Shown: in pieces, positions 24,693 through 33,582 of the stretch
How positions within the stretch are numbered: the first letter of the stretch is position 1
How the letters are laid out: each line of letters starts with the position of its first letter
Assembly (NCBI GenBank): GCA_947507875.1
Contig: CANNQP010000015.1
Coordinates: 25,682 to 89,681, forward strand
Source: Verrucomicrobiaceae bacterium
Lineage (GTDB): Bacteria; Verrucomicrobiota; Verrucomicrobiia; Verrucomicrobiales; Verrucomicrobiaceae
Length of the DNA stretch: 64,000 bases
Direction: 5' to 3'
The notes under the pieces: model-generated
Database searches by the model: none
What the model was told of the DNA's origin: nothing
The model's input: only the letters and a program-made list of their open reading frames with translations
Position numbers and translations under genes: made by a program

Positions 24693-26651
24693 TCACTCCT
24701 GGATTTGAAAAAGGTGCAGGGAGGTGCCCATCGGGTTCAGCTCCACGTAGTTTTCCGATCCATGCCAGGTGTAGGTGTGGCCGTGCATGAGGTCATGAAC
24801 GCGGTAGGGGCGGCTGCCATCCAGGCCCAGGGCTACCAGGTCCAGCTGCACGGTGCCAGCGACAGTGCTGAAGCCGTTTAGGCTGATGACGCAAAGGATG
24901 CGGTTTTGCCGGTCCGGAGTCACTTTGCTGTAGCAGAGGATCTGGTCGTGGCTGGTGGGGTGAAAGACAAGGTTGTCGTAGAGCTGCATGGCCGGGTTGT
25001 CCCGGCGGATATGGTTCAGGCGGGCAATGAAGCCTTTGATGTTGCCCGGCGCGTCATGGTCCCGCTGGCGCAGCTGGAATTTTTCAGAGTCGAGGTATTC
25101 TTCCTTGCCGGGCAGGGGCTGGTTTTCACACAGCTCGTAGCCGGAGTACATGCCCCAGCTGGGCATGAGCGTGGCGGCCAGGGCGGCGCGCAGGCGGAAG
25201 ACGCTGCTGGGCGCGTTTTGCAGGTAAAAAGGCAGGATGTCCGGGGTGTTGGGCCAGAAGTTACCACGGTAGTACCAGCGCATTTCGCCCTGGGTCAGCT
25301 CTTTCGCATAGTCGGTCAGGCCCTGCTTGTCTTCGCGCCAGGTGAAGTAGGTGTAACTCTGGCTGAAGCCGACCTTGCCCAGCACCTGCATCATCTTGGG
25401 TTTGGTGAAGGCTTCAGACAGGAAGATGACCTCGGGATGCTGGCGCTGCACGGTGCTGATCAGCTCTTCCCAGAAGGAAACGGGCTTCGTGTGCGGGTTG
25501 TCCACGCGGAAGATCTTCACGCCTTTGTCCACCCAAAAGAGCACGACGTCGATGAGCTCGCGCCACAGGTTCTTCCAGTCGGCGCAGTGGAAGTTCAGCG
25601 GGTAGATGTCCTGGTACTTCTTGGGTGGGTTTTCGGCATAACGAATGCTGCCGTCAGGGCGCTGGTAGAACCAGTCGGGGTGGTCTTTGACGTAGGGGTG
25701 GTCGGGGGAGCAGTTGATGGCAAAGTCGAGCGCGATTTCCAGTCCGCGCTTTTGCGCCTCACCGACGAGCCAGACGAAGTCCTCCACGGTACCCAGCGCG
25801 GGTTCGACCTCGCGATGTCCACCCGCCGGGCCGCCGATGGCCCAGGGGCTGCCGACATCGCCTTCGTGAGCGGTGAGGGTGTTGTTTTTTCCCTTCCGCG
25901 CGGTGACGCCGATGGGGTGAATGGGGGGGAAGTAGAGGGTGTCAAAGCCCATCGCCTTGGCGTCGTCCAGGCGCGTCAGGCAGTCGCGGAAGGTACTGTG
26001 CTTGTCTGCGCGGCCTTCGGCGTTGCGCGGGAAAAACTCATACCAGGCGGAGAAGCGGGCGCGCTCGCGCTCGACGATGATTTTCAGCGGCTGGCTGGTG
26101 GTGGACAGGCTGCGGTCGGCATAGGCGTCCATGAGTTCCTGCAGCTCCTCGGAGACGAGCACTTCCAGGATCTCCTCCGGCGGCAAGGTGGACAGCAGGG
26201 TGGCCACATCTTTCAGTTCCTTGGCGCATTCGGGCGCACCCGCGGCAGTGGCGCGCTTCGCGGCTTCACGCAGCAACTTGGCTCCCTCCTGCGCTTCGAT
26301 AGGTACATCGGGATCATGGGCTTGGACGCGCACGGCAAAGGTCTTTTTCCAGCCCTTGTAGCTGTCGGCCCAGGCCTCGACGACATACTCCCAGCGTCCG
26401 ATGGACTCAAAGGCGCAGGTGCCGTGCCAGCGGTCATTGTCCACGGGGCTCATCGGAGCCTCAAACCAGCGTTTTGAACCGATTTGCCGCCACTTCAGCA
26501 CGGCGGACATGACCACGTGGCCATCGGTGAAAAGGTCACACCAGACGTCCAGCGGCTCGCCCGTGATGCGCTTGATGGCATGGCGTCCACCCTCCAGGCA
26601 GGGGTAGAAGTTTTCGATGACGACGGTGGGAGCGTGGGCGGCGGCAGGCAT
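24693..26651 (-). CDS. glgE: Alpha-1,4-glucan:maltose-1-phosphate maltosyltransferase GlgE
   Basis: Transfers maltosyl units from maltose 1-phosphate to a growing alpha-1,4-glucan (GH13 subfamily 3). The 652 residues start with a beta-sandwich domain (VVIENFYPCLEGGRHAIKR), then a helical insert and the barrel. Signature motifs are DTLYFPPIHPIG, RKGKNNTL, the nucleophile Asp in IFRVDNPHTKP and the acid/base Glu in FLSEAFTKPKMM. The C-terminal domain contains LCVISLNGF. Length matches the family (about 650-700). Other genes of the trehalose-to-glucan route (treS, mak, glgB) are not in the window. It is divergent from a toxin-antitoxin pair. Confidence 0.95.
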   Translation of the reverse strand: MPAAAHAPTVVIENFYPCLEGGRHAIKRITGEPLDVWCDLFTDGHVVMSAVLKWRQIGSKRWFEAPMSPVDNDRWHGTCAFESIGRWEYVVEAWADSYKGWKKTFAVRVQAHDPDVPIEAQEGAKLLREAAKRATAAGAPECAKELKDVATLLSTLPPEEILEVLVSEELQELMDAYADRSLSTTSQPLKIIVERERARFSAWYEFFPRNAEGRADKHSTFRDCLTRLDDAKAMGFDTLYFPPIHPIGVTARKGKNNTLTAHEGDVGSPWAIGGPAGGHREVEPALGTVEDFVWLVGEAQKRGLEIALDFAINCSPDHPYVKDHPDWFYQRPDGSIRYAENPPKKYQDIYPLNFHCADWKNLWRELIDVVLFWVDKGVKIFRVDNPHTKPVSFWEELISTVQRQHPEVIFLSEAFTKPKMMQVLGKVGFSQSYTYFTWREDKQGLTDYAKELTQGEMRWYYRGNFWPNTPDILPFYLQNAPSSVFRLRAALAATLMPSWGMYSGYELCENQPLPGKEEYLDSEKFQLRQRDHDAPGNIKGFIARLNHIRRDNPAMQLYDNLVFHPTSHDQILCYSKVTPDRQNRILCVISLNGFSTVAGTVQLDLVALGLDGSRPYRVHDLMHGHTYTWHGSENYVELNPMGTSLHLFQIQE

Positions 26652-26729
26652 GAGAGATCAGGAAACGGCGCGCATCCATGGCACGGGAAAGCGCAGCCTT
26701 CAGCAAGGAAAAGCGCGGCTGGACATTCC

Positions 26730-26745
26730 ATCACAAATTTGTGAT
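26730..26745. promoter_or_regulatory. 16-bp perfect palindrome, probable antitoxin operator
   Basis: ATCACAAATTTGTGAT is a perfect palindrome ending 10 bp before the antitoxin ATG at 26756. Phd/YefM-type antitoxins usually repress their own operon by binding such palindromes, so this is the likely autoregulatory site. It also lies upstream of glgE on the other strand (79 bp). Confidence 0.7.
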
Positions 26746-26755
26746 ACTTGGCCGC

Positions 26756-27010
26756 ATGAAAACCGTCACCGTCCGAGACCTCCGCTACGACTTCCCGAAG
26801 ATCGAGGCCATGCTTCGTCTGGATGAGGAGATTTTGATCACCAAGCACAACAAACCCTTCGCCACGCTGCAAAAACCGAAACCCGCCGCCAAGAAGGCCA
26901 AGCCTGTGCTTCCTGACTTTGCTGCACGTCGAAAAAAAATCTGGGGAGACCGGGTCTTCACCGCTCAGGAAGTCGAGGAGATGAGAGCTTTTGAAACGGG
27001 CGAGCCATGA
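26756..27010 (+). CDS. Type II antitoxin, Phd/YefM-like
   Basis: Small protein of 84 residues. The N-terminal half MKTVTVRDLRYDFPKIEAM has the DNA-binding beta strand and helix of Phd/YefM antitoxins and continues EEILITKHNKPFATL, the family strand pattern. The Lys/Ala/Pro-rich middle and acidic helix at the C-terminus (TAQEVEEMRAFETGEP) would wrap the toxin. The stop overlaps the PIN toxin start as ATGA. Start chosen at 26756 because a palindrome operator lies just upstream; an in-frame extension to 26678 crosses that site. Confidence 0.85.
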   Translation: MKTVTVRDLRYDFPKIEAMLRLDEEILITKHNKPFATLQKPKPAAKKAKPVLPDFAARRKKIWGDRVFTAQEVEEMRAFETGEP

Positions 27011-27459
27011 TCGCCTACCCCGACACCAGCTTCTTGTGCTCAGTGTATCGTGAGCAGGAACACTCTGTGCAGGCAGATGCCTACCGCTCCCAAATGACCG
27101 AACCCCTCCGTGTTTCAAGACTGCTGGACTTTGAGTTTCGTCAGGCCATCCGCCTGCAAGTCTGGCTGCATCAGCAGGACAAAAAGAAAGGCTATGGACA
27201 AAAGGAAGCGGACCAGATGCTCGCCGACTGGGCTTCTGACATCGCCACCGGAGTCGTGGAGATCATTCCCGTCGATCATGACGCCGTACTGCGTCTGGCG
27301 GAGTTCCTTTCCAGCACCTACACCCCAGGCGGCGGGAATCGCACGCTCGACATCCTGCATGTGGCCACGGCCAAGCATCTGTCGGCCAAGTACTTCCTGA
27401 CCTTTGACGCACGTCAGAAGAAGCTCGCCCAATCGATGGGCCTGCGCACGCCGCTTTGA
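27007..27459 (+). CDS. PIN-domain toxin, VapC-like
   Basis: Putative ribonuclease toxin of 150 residues. PIN acidic residues are visible: Asp6 in YPDTSFL, a Glu in RLLDFEFRQAIR, an Asp in RTLDILHVATA and the final Asp in FLTFDARQKKLA. It overlaps the antitoxin by 4 bp (ATGA), the usual arrangement of a co-translated pair. RNA target is unknown. Confidence 0.88.
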   Translation: MIAYPDTSFLCSVYREQEHSVQADAYRSQMTEPLRVSRLLDFEFRQAIRLQVWLHQQDKKKGYGQKEADQMLADWASDIATGVVEIIPVDHDAVLRLAEFLSSTYTPGGGNRTLDILHVATAKHLSAKYFLTFDARQKKLAQSMGLRTPL

Positions 27460-27521
27460 GACAGGCGCGAAACGTAGCCTTGTCCTGTGGCGTTCTTTGC
27501 GGGTAGCATCGTCTCCATCGC

Positions 27522-28631
27522 ATGAAAATCCCCCGCACTGCCCTCCTTGGTCTGCTTTTCGTCTCGGTCTCCAACGCCGCTAGTCTCGAAGAACCCCTCG
27601 CTGCACTGCGTGCCGTGCAGAAGGAAGGCAAAGGCAATGAAAAAGCCACCGCCGCCTGGCAACAGATCGCCAAAGCTGATCCCGCCGCCCTGCCGGAGAT
27701 CCTCGCCGCCATGAATGGGGCCAACCCACTCGCGGAAAACTGGCTGCGGGCTGCCATCGGCGTCGTCGCGGATCAGGCCATCAAGGCGAAGAAGCTGCCC
27801 GTCGAGGCAGTGCAAGCCTTCCTCATGGACACGAAGAACAGCGCGGCACCGCGCGTCGTTGCCTTCGACCTCATCCAGCGGGCGAAACCTGAACTCGCCG
27901 AAAAAATCACCCCGCAACTGCTCGAAGACCCCAGCAGTGAACTCCGCCGCCATCCGGTGTCGAAGATCACCAGCACTGGCGATGAAGCGCTGGCCCAGGG
28001 CAAGAAGGACGCCGCTTTGACCGCCTTCCAGCAGGCCATGAAGGGCGCTCGCGACGAAGATCAGATCAAAGACCTCGCCAAAAAACTCAAGGACCTCGGC
28101 AGCCCCGTCGATCTGCCGACGCACTTCGGTTTCGTGCGCAGTTGGAAGCTGATCGCGCCCTTCACGAACGTCGAGCGCAAGGGCTTCGACACCGTCTTCC
28201 CGCCTGAGGAGAAGATCGATCTCACGGCCACCTACCCCGGCAAAAACACCGAGGCCAAATGGATCGACTACACCAGCACGGACGAGTATGGCCAGATCGA
28301 CTTCAACAAGCCGTACACCATGCTCAAGGAGGTCACTGGCTACGCCTACACCGAGTTTGAGTCCGGCGAAGAGCGCGAAGCTCAGATCCGCCTCGGCTGC
28401 AAAAACGGCTGGAAGGTCTGGCTCAACGGCCAGCTCATCTTCGCCCGTGATGAATACCATCGCGGTGCCAAGCTCGACCAATACAAGCTCCCCGTGAAGC
28501 TCCAAAAGGGCAAAAACAAGATCCTCGTGAAGTGCTGCCAGAACGAGCAAACCGAAACCTGGACCGTCGAGTGGCAGTTCCAGCTTCGCATCTGCGATGA
28601 AACGGGCACGGCGATTTTGGCGGCCAAGTAA
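27522..28631 (+). CDS. Secreted protein with helical repeats and C-terminal beta-sandwich domain
   Basis: Protein of 369 residues with a signal peptide (MKIPRTALLGLLFVSVSNA). The N-terminal half is helical and HEAT/TPR-like (AWQQIAKADPAALPEILAAM, QALEDPSSELRR-like helices, then DAALTAFQQAMKGARDEDQI). The C-terminal half (about 200-365) looks like a jelly-roll, with TGYAYTEFES, LGCKNGWKVWLNGQLIF and KLQKGKNKILVKCCQ, a pattern seen in secreted carbohydrate-binding-like domains of Planctomycetes and Verrucomicrobia. It ends 21 bp before the PQQ propeller protein, so the two likely form an operon. Function unknown. Confidence 0.7.
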   Translation: MKIPRTALLGLLFVSVSNAASLEEPLAALRAVQKEGKGNEKATAAWQQIAKADPAALPEILAAMNGANPLAENWLRAAIGVVADQAIKAKKLPVEAVQAFLMDTKNSAAPRVVAFDLIQRAKPELAEKITPQLLEDPSSELRRHPVSKITSTGDEALAQGKKDAALTAFQQAMKGARDEDQIKDLAKKLKDLGSPVDLPTHFGFVRSWKLIAPFTNVERKGFDTVFPPEEKIDLTATYPGKNTEAKWIDYTSTDEYGQIDFNKPYTMLKEVTGYAYTEFESGEEREAQIRLGCKNGWKVWLNGQLIFARDEYHRGAKLDQYKLPVKLQKGKNKILVKCCQNEQTETWTVEWQFQLRICDETGTAILAAK

Positions 28632-28652
28632 TCACCCATTTGTTTTTGAATT

Positions 28653-29828
28653 ATGAAAATCTTCCTCAGTCTCCTTTCGTCATCCTTCTTTCTCCATTCG
28701 TCATTTTGCGCAGCAGCCGACTGGCCGCAGTTCCGTGGCCCGAATGCTTCCGCGGTTTCCTCCGAAGCCACGGCTCCTGGGCCCAAGGTCGCCATTGACT
28801 GGAAGGTGGAGCTGCCGGGGCGGGGGTTGAGCAGTCCGATTGTGGTGGGAGAGAAGGTCTTCGTGACTTGCTCGAGCGGGCCGGATCAGGCGAACCTGCA
28901 TGTGTTTTGCTTCAGCGCTGCGGATGGCAAGAAGCTCTGGGAACGCGTGATGAAGGCCACGGGCCGCACGATGGCGCACAACAAGACCAGCGTCGCCGCG
29001 CCGACCCCTTGCAGCGATGGCGAGCGCGTCTTCGCGCTGTATTCGTCGAACGATCTCTTCGCCTTCGATCTCGCGGGCAACCTGCTCTGGCTGCGTGGGC
29101 TGACTTTTGATTACGCCAATGCCAGCAACAGCCTCGGCATGTCGTCCTCGCCCGTTGTCGTCGGTGACACGCTCGTGGTGCAGGCGGAGAACGACAGCGA
29201 GTCCATCGCGGTCGGCATCGACGTCGCCACGGGCAAGAATCGCTGGAAGAAGGAGCGCCCGAAAGCCGCGAACTGGACCAGTGCCGTTGTCTTCAAAGGC
29301 GCGGTCGCTTTGCAATCCAGCAAAGGCCTTACTGGCGTGAATCCGAAGACTGGTGACATCGAGTGGGACTACACCGATGGTGCCTCCACGATCCCTAGCT
29401 CGGCCGTGACCGAAAATGCGATCTACGTCCCCTCGAATGGCGTCACCGCGTTGACCCCTGAGAAGGGCTCCGTGTCCCAGCTCTGGCGTGCCAGTGGCCT
29501 GAAGCCTGGCACCGGCAGTCCGCTCGTGCTTGGCGATTCACTTTATGTACTCAACGGAGCCGGCGTGCTCGTGAAAGCCAGCCTAACCAACGGGGACGAA
29601 GCCTGGAAGCTCCGCCTCAAAGGTCCCATGAGCGGTTCCCCTGTCGCTGCGGGCCAATACATCTACATCGCCAGCGAGCGCGGTGACTTCCAGGTCGTCG
29701 ATACCACGGCCAAGGAAGGCGAAGTCATCCACAGCGTCGAGCTGAAGGAAACCGTGCTCTGCACGCCTGCCATCAGCAACGGTGCGGTGTATGTGCGTAG
29801 CGACAAGACGCTCTGGAAGCTGAAGTGA
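28653..29828 (+). CDS. PQQ-binding-like beta-propeller secreted protein
   Basis: Protein of 391 residues with a signal peptide ending near FCAAA and then WPQFRGPNASAV, the start motif of a large Planctomycete/Verrucomicrobia family. Repeated blades follow with the pattern AADGKKLWERV, DLAGNLLWLRGL, TGKNRWKKERP, TGDIEWDYTDG and GDEAWKLRLKG, giving about seven to eight blades. There is no evident PQQ-liganding set, so a structural or binding role is more likely than dehydrogenase activity. It is preceded at 21 bp by the secreted helical/jelly-roll protein and ends 10 bp before the convergent eboE stop. Confidence 0.85.
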   Translation: MKIFLSLLSSSFFLHSSFCAAADWPQFRGPNASAVSSEATAPGPKVAIDWKVELPGRGLSSPIVVGEKVFVTCSSGPDQANLHVFCFSAADGKKLWERVMKATGRTMAHNKTSVAAPTPCSDGERVFALYSSNDLFAFDLAGNLLWLRGLTFDYANASNSLGMSSSPVVVGDTLVVQAENDSESIAVGIDVATGKNRWKKERPKAANWTSAVVFKGAVALQSSKGLTGVNPKTGDIEWDYTDGASTIPSSAVTENAIYVPSNGVTALTPEKGSVSQLWRASGLKPGTGSPLVLGDSLYVLNGAGVLVKASLTNGDEAWKLRLKGPMSGSPVAAGQYIYIASERGDFQVVDTTAKEGEVIHSVELKETVLCTPAISNGAVYVRSDKTLWKLK

Positions 29829-29838
29829 GTCCGGCGCT

Positions 29839-31014
29839 TCAGGCCAGTTCGCGGGACCGTAGGGCGGCCAGCGTCCAGTCATACTCCTTCACCAGTTGGT
29901 CCACGACATCGCCCGCGCGCAGCTCGGGCGGCAGCACTTCCCAGGTGTAGGTTTCCATCTCGATGTGCTGGCATTGGCCAGGGTTTTTCGACAGCCAGTC
30001 CATCGCGCCGAGCAGGTGATCCTGGGTGCTTTCCAAGCCATCCCAGGGCGGGGCGTGAAGGGGAATGTGGAAATGCACGCGCCATTCTTCGCCCAGCGAT
30101 TCGGGAGGTGTGGTGGCGGCAAAGTGGAGCGCGTCGGGCAGATCCTTGAAGCGACGCAGCGGCGTCATCTCGCCGAAGCTGGCGATGACTTGATGAAAAT
30201 ACACCGGCTCATCGAAAGCACGCAGCTTGGCCACCATCTCAGGCGTGGGCTTGAGGCGCAGCGCGGAGCTGAAGTGCAGCTTGCTGATGCGGATGCCAGC
30301 TTCGGTCAGCCGGGTCAGGGAGCGCTGCGCGTCTTCATACTCGATGGCCAGGTGGCAGGTGTCGTAGTTGAGCCCGACGAAGCGGAAGAAGTCCTTGTCT
30401 CTCGGGTTTCGGTCAAAGTAGTGCGCGAAGAATTTCAGCGACTCGCCCGTGGTCTCGAACAGGCCCAGCGGCTCCGGCTCGAAGCCGAGGTGAAGGTCAT
30501 GCCCGGAGGCTTCGCTGACCTTTTGGATATGCTCGCGGCAGAGGCGCACGTTGCGAAAGATGGCCTCCATCTCCTCGGTGCCGATGGGGAAGGTCTTGTG
30601 CGATCCTGGCAGCGTGCTGACACTGCCGCCTACGCCAGGGGGTAGCAGTTTCGCCAGCAGGTCAAAGAGCAGGCAGGTGTAGTCGAGCCGCTCGCGCGTG
30701 CTCCAGTCGGGCTGGAAAACCTGCTCCTTCACCCGCGTACCGTGAAAAGAGCCGTAGGGGAAGCCATTGATGGTGAAAACGTAACAGCCCTCCGCCTCCA
30801 GCCAGCGCTGAAACTCCAGCAGTCGCTCGGGCTGGCTGAGCTCCGCTGCCGCTTGGGCTCCTAGCCGCAGGCCGATGCCGTACGGTTGGTTGGCGCACAC
30901 GCGTTGCTTGACCCGCAGGGTATGCTCGCGCAGGCCCTGCCAGGTTTGTTCCCAGGTTTCACCGCGATGGATGTTCGTGCAGTAGCCGAGATGAATGCCG
31001 TGTTGCAGCTGCAT
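29839..31014 (-). CDS. eboE: Metabolite traffic protein EboE
   Basis: TIM-barrel protein of the sugar isomerase superfamily (391 aa). Family-like motifs are LGYCTNIHRGETWEQTW at the N-terminus, VFTINGFPYGSFHG, LHLGFEPEPLGLFETT, VGLNYDTCHLAIEY and FHIPLHAPPW. EboE belongs to the eboABCDEF set, implicated in moving precursor metabolites out of the cytoplasm in cyanobacteria and others. Only eboE is visible here. It begins 7 bp after the stop of a zinc alcohol dehydrogenase, so both are likely one transcript. Recognition is from memory of family motifs, hence moderate certainty on the name and high on the fold. Confidence 0.75.
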   Translation of the reverse strand: MQLQHGIHLGYCTNIHRGETWEQTWQGLREHTLRVKQRVCANQPYGIGLRLGAQAAAELSQPERLLEFQRWLEAEGCYVFTINGFPYGSFHGTRVKEQVFQPDWSTRERLDYTCLLFDLLAKLLPPGVGGSVSTLPGSHKTFPIGTEEMEAIFRNVRLCREHIQKVSEASGHDLHLGFEPEPLGLFETTGESLKFFAHYFDRNPRDKDFFRFVGLNYDTCHLAIEYEDAQRSLTRLTEAGIRISKLHFSSALRLKPTPEMVAKLRAFDEPVYFHQVIASFGEMTPLRRFKDLPDALHFAATTPPESLGEEWRVHFHIPLHAPPWDGLESTQDHLLGAMDWLSKNPGQCQHIEMETYTWEVLPPELRAGDVVDQLVKEYDWTLAALRSRELA

Positions 31015-31021
31015 GGTGGAT

Positions 31022-32134
31022 TCACTCTGGCTTCAGCACCACTTTCAGCAGGCCTTCTTTGTTGTCGTAAAGACGCTGGAACCATCCTGCGCCTTCTTCC
31101 AGCGGGGCCACGGCGCTGAGCAGCGGTTCCACCTGGATGCTGCCGTCTTCGATGCGGCGGATGGCCTCAGGGTATTCGCCTGCACAAGAGCAGGAGCCAC
31201 GGATGGTGAGCTGGCGCGTGACGACTTCTTGCAGAGGGAAGGGGGTGTTGGGCTGGAGATTGCCGACGAGGATGACTTGCCCGCCTTTGCGCACGCAGCG
31301 GATCGCCAGATCCAGCGGGGCGGCCGCGCCGACGACCTCAAAGCTGGCATCAGCTCCATCGCCGCCGCAAAGCTCACGCAGGTGCATGGCCAGGCCTTCC
31401 TGCTTGGCATGAAAGGCCTCGGCTGCGCCGAGTTGTTTGGCCAATTCTAGGCGCTTTTCGTCCAGATCCACCGCGATCACGCGCTCCCAACCACGGGCCT
31501 TGAGCGCTTGGATGACGAGCAGGCCGATCAAGCCGGCGCCGACGACCACGGCCGTGCCACCCCGGACCTCTTCGCCGTGACAGTCGCAGCTTTCACCACA
31601 GGCAGCTTCTTCCTCCTCGGCAAAGGCTTCCCCCACCTCGATGCCATCGGCCAGATTCACCGCGTGCAGGGCGATGGAGACCGGTTCGGCAAAGGCGGCC
31701 TTTTCATACGGGAGCGTGTCTGGGATGGTGTAAAGGATGCGCGTCGGCAGCACGATCTTTTCGGCAAAGCAGCCGTGGCGGCGGTATTCGCCGGGAGACA
31801 CTCCCAGCACCTTGCGCTTCGGGCACAGGTTCACGTAGCCGGACTGGCATTCATCACACTCGCCGCAGTATTCCGTGGAGTCGAAGGTCACGCGCTGGCC
31901 TACCTTCCAATCGGTCACGCCTTCACCCACTGCGATGATTTCTCCCGCAGCCTCGTGGCCCATGACGATGGGTGGCTGGCGGCGACCGCTGCGGCCATCC
32001 ATGCCGTGAATGTCGCTGCCGCAGATGCCGCAGGCCTTGATCCGCACCAGCACCTCGCCCGTTCCGGGTACAGGATCGGGGAAACCGATGTCGTAGTTGA
32101 ATTCAGAGGCGGCGGTGAGGACGAGGGCTTTCAT
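31022..32134 (-). CDS. Zinc-dependent alcohol dehydrogenase with Cys-rich insertion
   Basis: Medium-chain dehydrogenase/reductase of 370 residues, L-threonine/polyol dehydrogenase-like. Catalytic zinc ligands are Cys35, His60 and Glu61 (CGICGSD, GHEAAGEI). Structural zinc cysteines are Cys90, Cys93, Cys96 and Cys104. The NAD loop is GAGLIG (199-204) with Asp in VIAVDLDE. Just before the Rossmann fold, residues about 165-190 form an acidic insertion (AFAEEEEAACGESCDCHGEE) with three Cys and a His that ordinary members lack. Substrate unknown. It is the first gene of the pair with eboE and is divergent from the HMA gene. Confidence 0.85.
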   Translation of the reverse strand: MKALVLTAASEFNYDIGFPDPVPGTGEVLVRIKACGICGSDIHGMDGRSGRRQPPIVMGHEAAGEIIAVGEGVTDWKVGQRVTFDSTEYCGECDECQSGYVNLCPKRKVLGVSPGEYRRHGCFAEKIVLPTRILYTIPDTLPYEKAAFAEPVSIALHAVNLADGIEVGEAFAEEEEAACGESCDCHGEEVRGGTAVVVGAGLIGLLVIQALKARGWERVIAVDLDEKRLELAKQLGAAEAFHAKQEGLAMHLRELCGGDGADASFEVVGAAAPLDLAIRCVRKGGQVILVGNLQPNTPFPLQEVVTRQLTIRGSCSCAGEYPEAIRRIEDGSIQVEPLLSAVAPLEEGAGWFQRLYDNKEGLLKVVLKPE

Positions 32135-32291
32135 GGTGGAGGTTCACCTCAGGATGGAAAGAGATGCCGCCGCTGGCAAGTTGGCGTTTGCATTGCCCAG
32201 CGCGAGGCAGGCCAGAGCTTGCAGGAAAACAAGAACGGGTCTCTTTCCTCTGTCAGCAGTGGCCTTGCTTCTGCGTATTCGCCAGTCCCTC

Positions 32292-32885
32292 ATGCATTTT
32301 CGTCACCTAACCTATCTTCTCCTCATGCTGCTGCTTTCCGGCGCCGGGGCTTTGGTCGCGCAGCAAAGTCCTGTGCGTGAAGCCAAGGCCACGTCGAAAG
32401 TCACGCTCTACGTCTCAGGCGTTGAATGCCCTAGCTGCGTGTATGCGGTGACCTACTCGATCGGTCAGCTGAAAGGCATCGGCGAGGTCACGGCGGGTCA
32501 GATCGTGGAAAACTACGTGAACGTCCAGTATGACCCAAAGGAGGTCACCGTCGGCAAAATCGCGCAGGCGGTGCTCACTGCACCTGCCCTGCATGGCACG
32601 CCCTATCAGCCAGCGCTCAAGATCCAGATCCCGGCTTATGCCCAACCAGAAAATCGTGCGCGTATCGATGCCTTATGGAAGCGCTGGAAGGGAGTTTTGG
32701 AGCCTGATTTGATCGACCAAGAGACGGGTGAGTTTGTGCTCTACTTCAGCACCCTGCCGACGCCGGAAAACAGCAATGCGCACAGCGCTTGGACGCTAGA
32801 CGAGCTGAAGCAGGCCCTTTCAGCCCCAGCGCCCCAAGGCTTGGGGCTGGCCCTAAACCTCATGGAGGAAAAGAACCCCGAATGA
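32292..32885 (+). CDS. Secreted heavy-metal-associated (HMA) domain protein
   Basis: Protein of 197 residues. A signal peptide (HLTYLLLMLLLSGAGALVA) precedes one HMA-like ferredoxin fold with the metal motif GVECPSC and the pattern TLYVSGVECPSCVYAV, then IGEVTAGQIVENYVNVQYD. That suggests a periplasmic metal-binding (probably copper) role. Residues 110-190 have no recognised domain. The ATG at 32292 (MHFRHLTYL) was selected; upstream in-frame sequence lacks sense. Its stop overlaps mobA by ATGA, so the two are co-translated. Confidence 0.75.
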   Translation: MHFRHLTYLLLMLLLSGAGALVAQQSPVREAKATSKVTLYVSGVECPSCVYAVTYSIGQLKGIGEVTAGQIVENYVNVQYDPKEVTVGKIAQAVLTAPALHGTPYQPALKIQIPAYAQPENRARIDALWKRWKGVLEPDLIDQETGEFVLYFSTLPTPENSNAHSAWTLDELKQALSAPAPQGLGLALNLMEEKNPE

Positions 32886-33496
32886 TCCCCGCTGCATCTG
32901 TGGAGCCCCGAGTCGCCGCGCTACTCCTCGCTGGTGGCCGGTCGATCCGCATGGGCCGGGACAAAGCCATGCTCGACTGGCAAGGACAGCCGCTCTGGCG
33001 GCATCAAGTCGAAAAGCTGATCTCCCTGAAGCCCCAGCGACTCGTCATCGCCTGTCGGCAAGAGCAACTGCTGCACGACCAGCCTGGTCTGCCCTCCTGC
33101 CTCGAATGGTGCTTCGATCCACCGGGGCAAGACCTCGGTCCGCTCGGTGCCATTCAGCGTGTCTTGGCAGGCGCCTCTGAGCCTTGCTGGGTCGTGGCCG
33201 TGGACTTGCCTCATCTTCAGCTGGCGCAGTTGCAGATGCTCGCCCAGTCAGCCCTCCGCTCAGGTCAGGCTTGTTTTTTCCGCACCTCTCACGGTCTCGA
33301 ACCGCTCGCCGCCTTGTATCATCCCAGCCTTCTGCCTTTCGTGGAGCGAAGCATCGCCCAAGGACAGCTCGCTGTGAAAGGCGTCGCCCACGCTGCGATC
33401 GAAGCAGGCCTCGCCCAACTCGTGGTTCTACCGCCAGACCTAGACCCTAGCTTTCACAACATGAACAGGCCGGAGGATTATCCTGCTTTTGAATGA
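32882..33496 (+). CDS. mobA: Molybdenum cofactor guanylyltransferase MobA
   Basis: Attaches GMP to molybdopterin to make the bis-MGD form of the cofactor. The 204 residues carry the nucleotidyltransferase signature LLAGGRSIRMGRDKAML, then DLGPLGAIQRVLAG, the metal-site Asp in VVAVDLPHL and the ending MNRPEDYPAF (NxPEDY motif). The length and order fit MobA. The ATG at 32882 overlaps the stop of the HMA gene, and an extension to 32789 would overlap it fully. No molybdoenzyme gene is visible in the window. Confidence 0.9.
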   Translation: MIPAASVEPRVAALLLAGGRSIRMGRDKAMLDWQGQPLWRHQVEKLISLKPQRLVIACRQEQLLHDQPGLPSCLEWCFDPPGQDLGPLGAIQRVLAGASEPCWVVAVDLPHLQLAQLQMLAQSALRSGQACFFRTSHGLEPLAALYHPSLLPFVERSIAQGQLAVKGVAHAAIEAGLAQLVVLPPDLDPSFHNMNRPEDYPAFE

Positions 33497-33582
33497 GCCC
33501 TTTCCGCAGAACGAAGGGTTCATGAACAATCGTTCCTGAATTTCGGGCTATCCAATGAGGCCCTAGGTGAGAGCACACGGGA

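Noticed and set aside
24906..26477. 523-codon open frame antisense to glgE
   Set aside because: glgE is fully supported by its motifs; the opposite frame has no recognisable domain.
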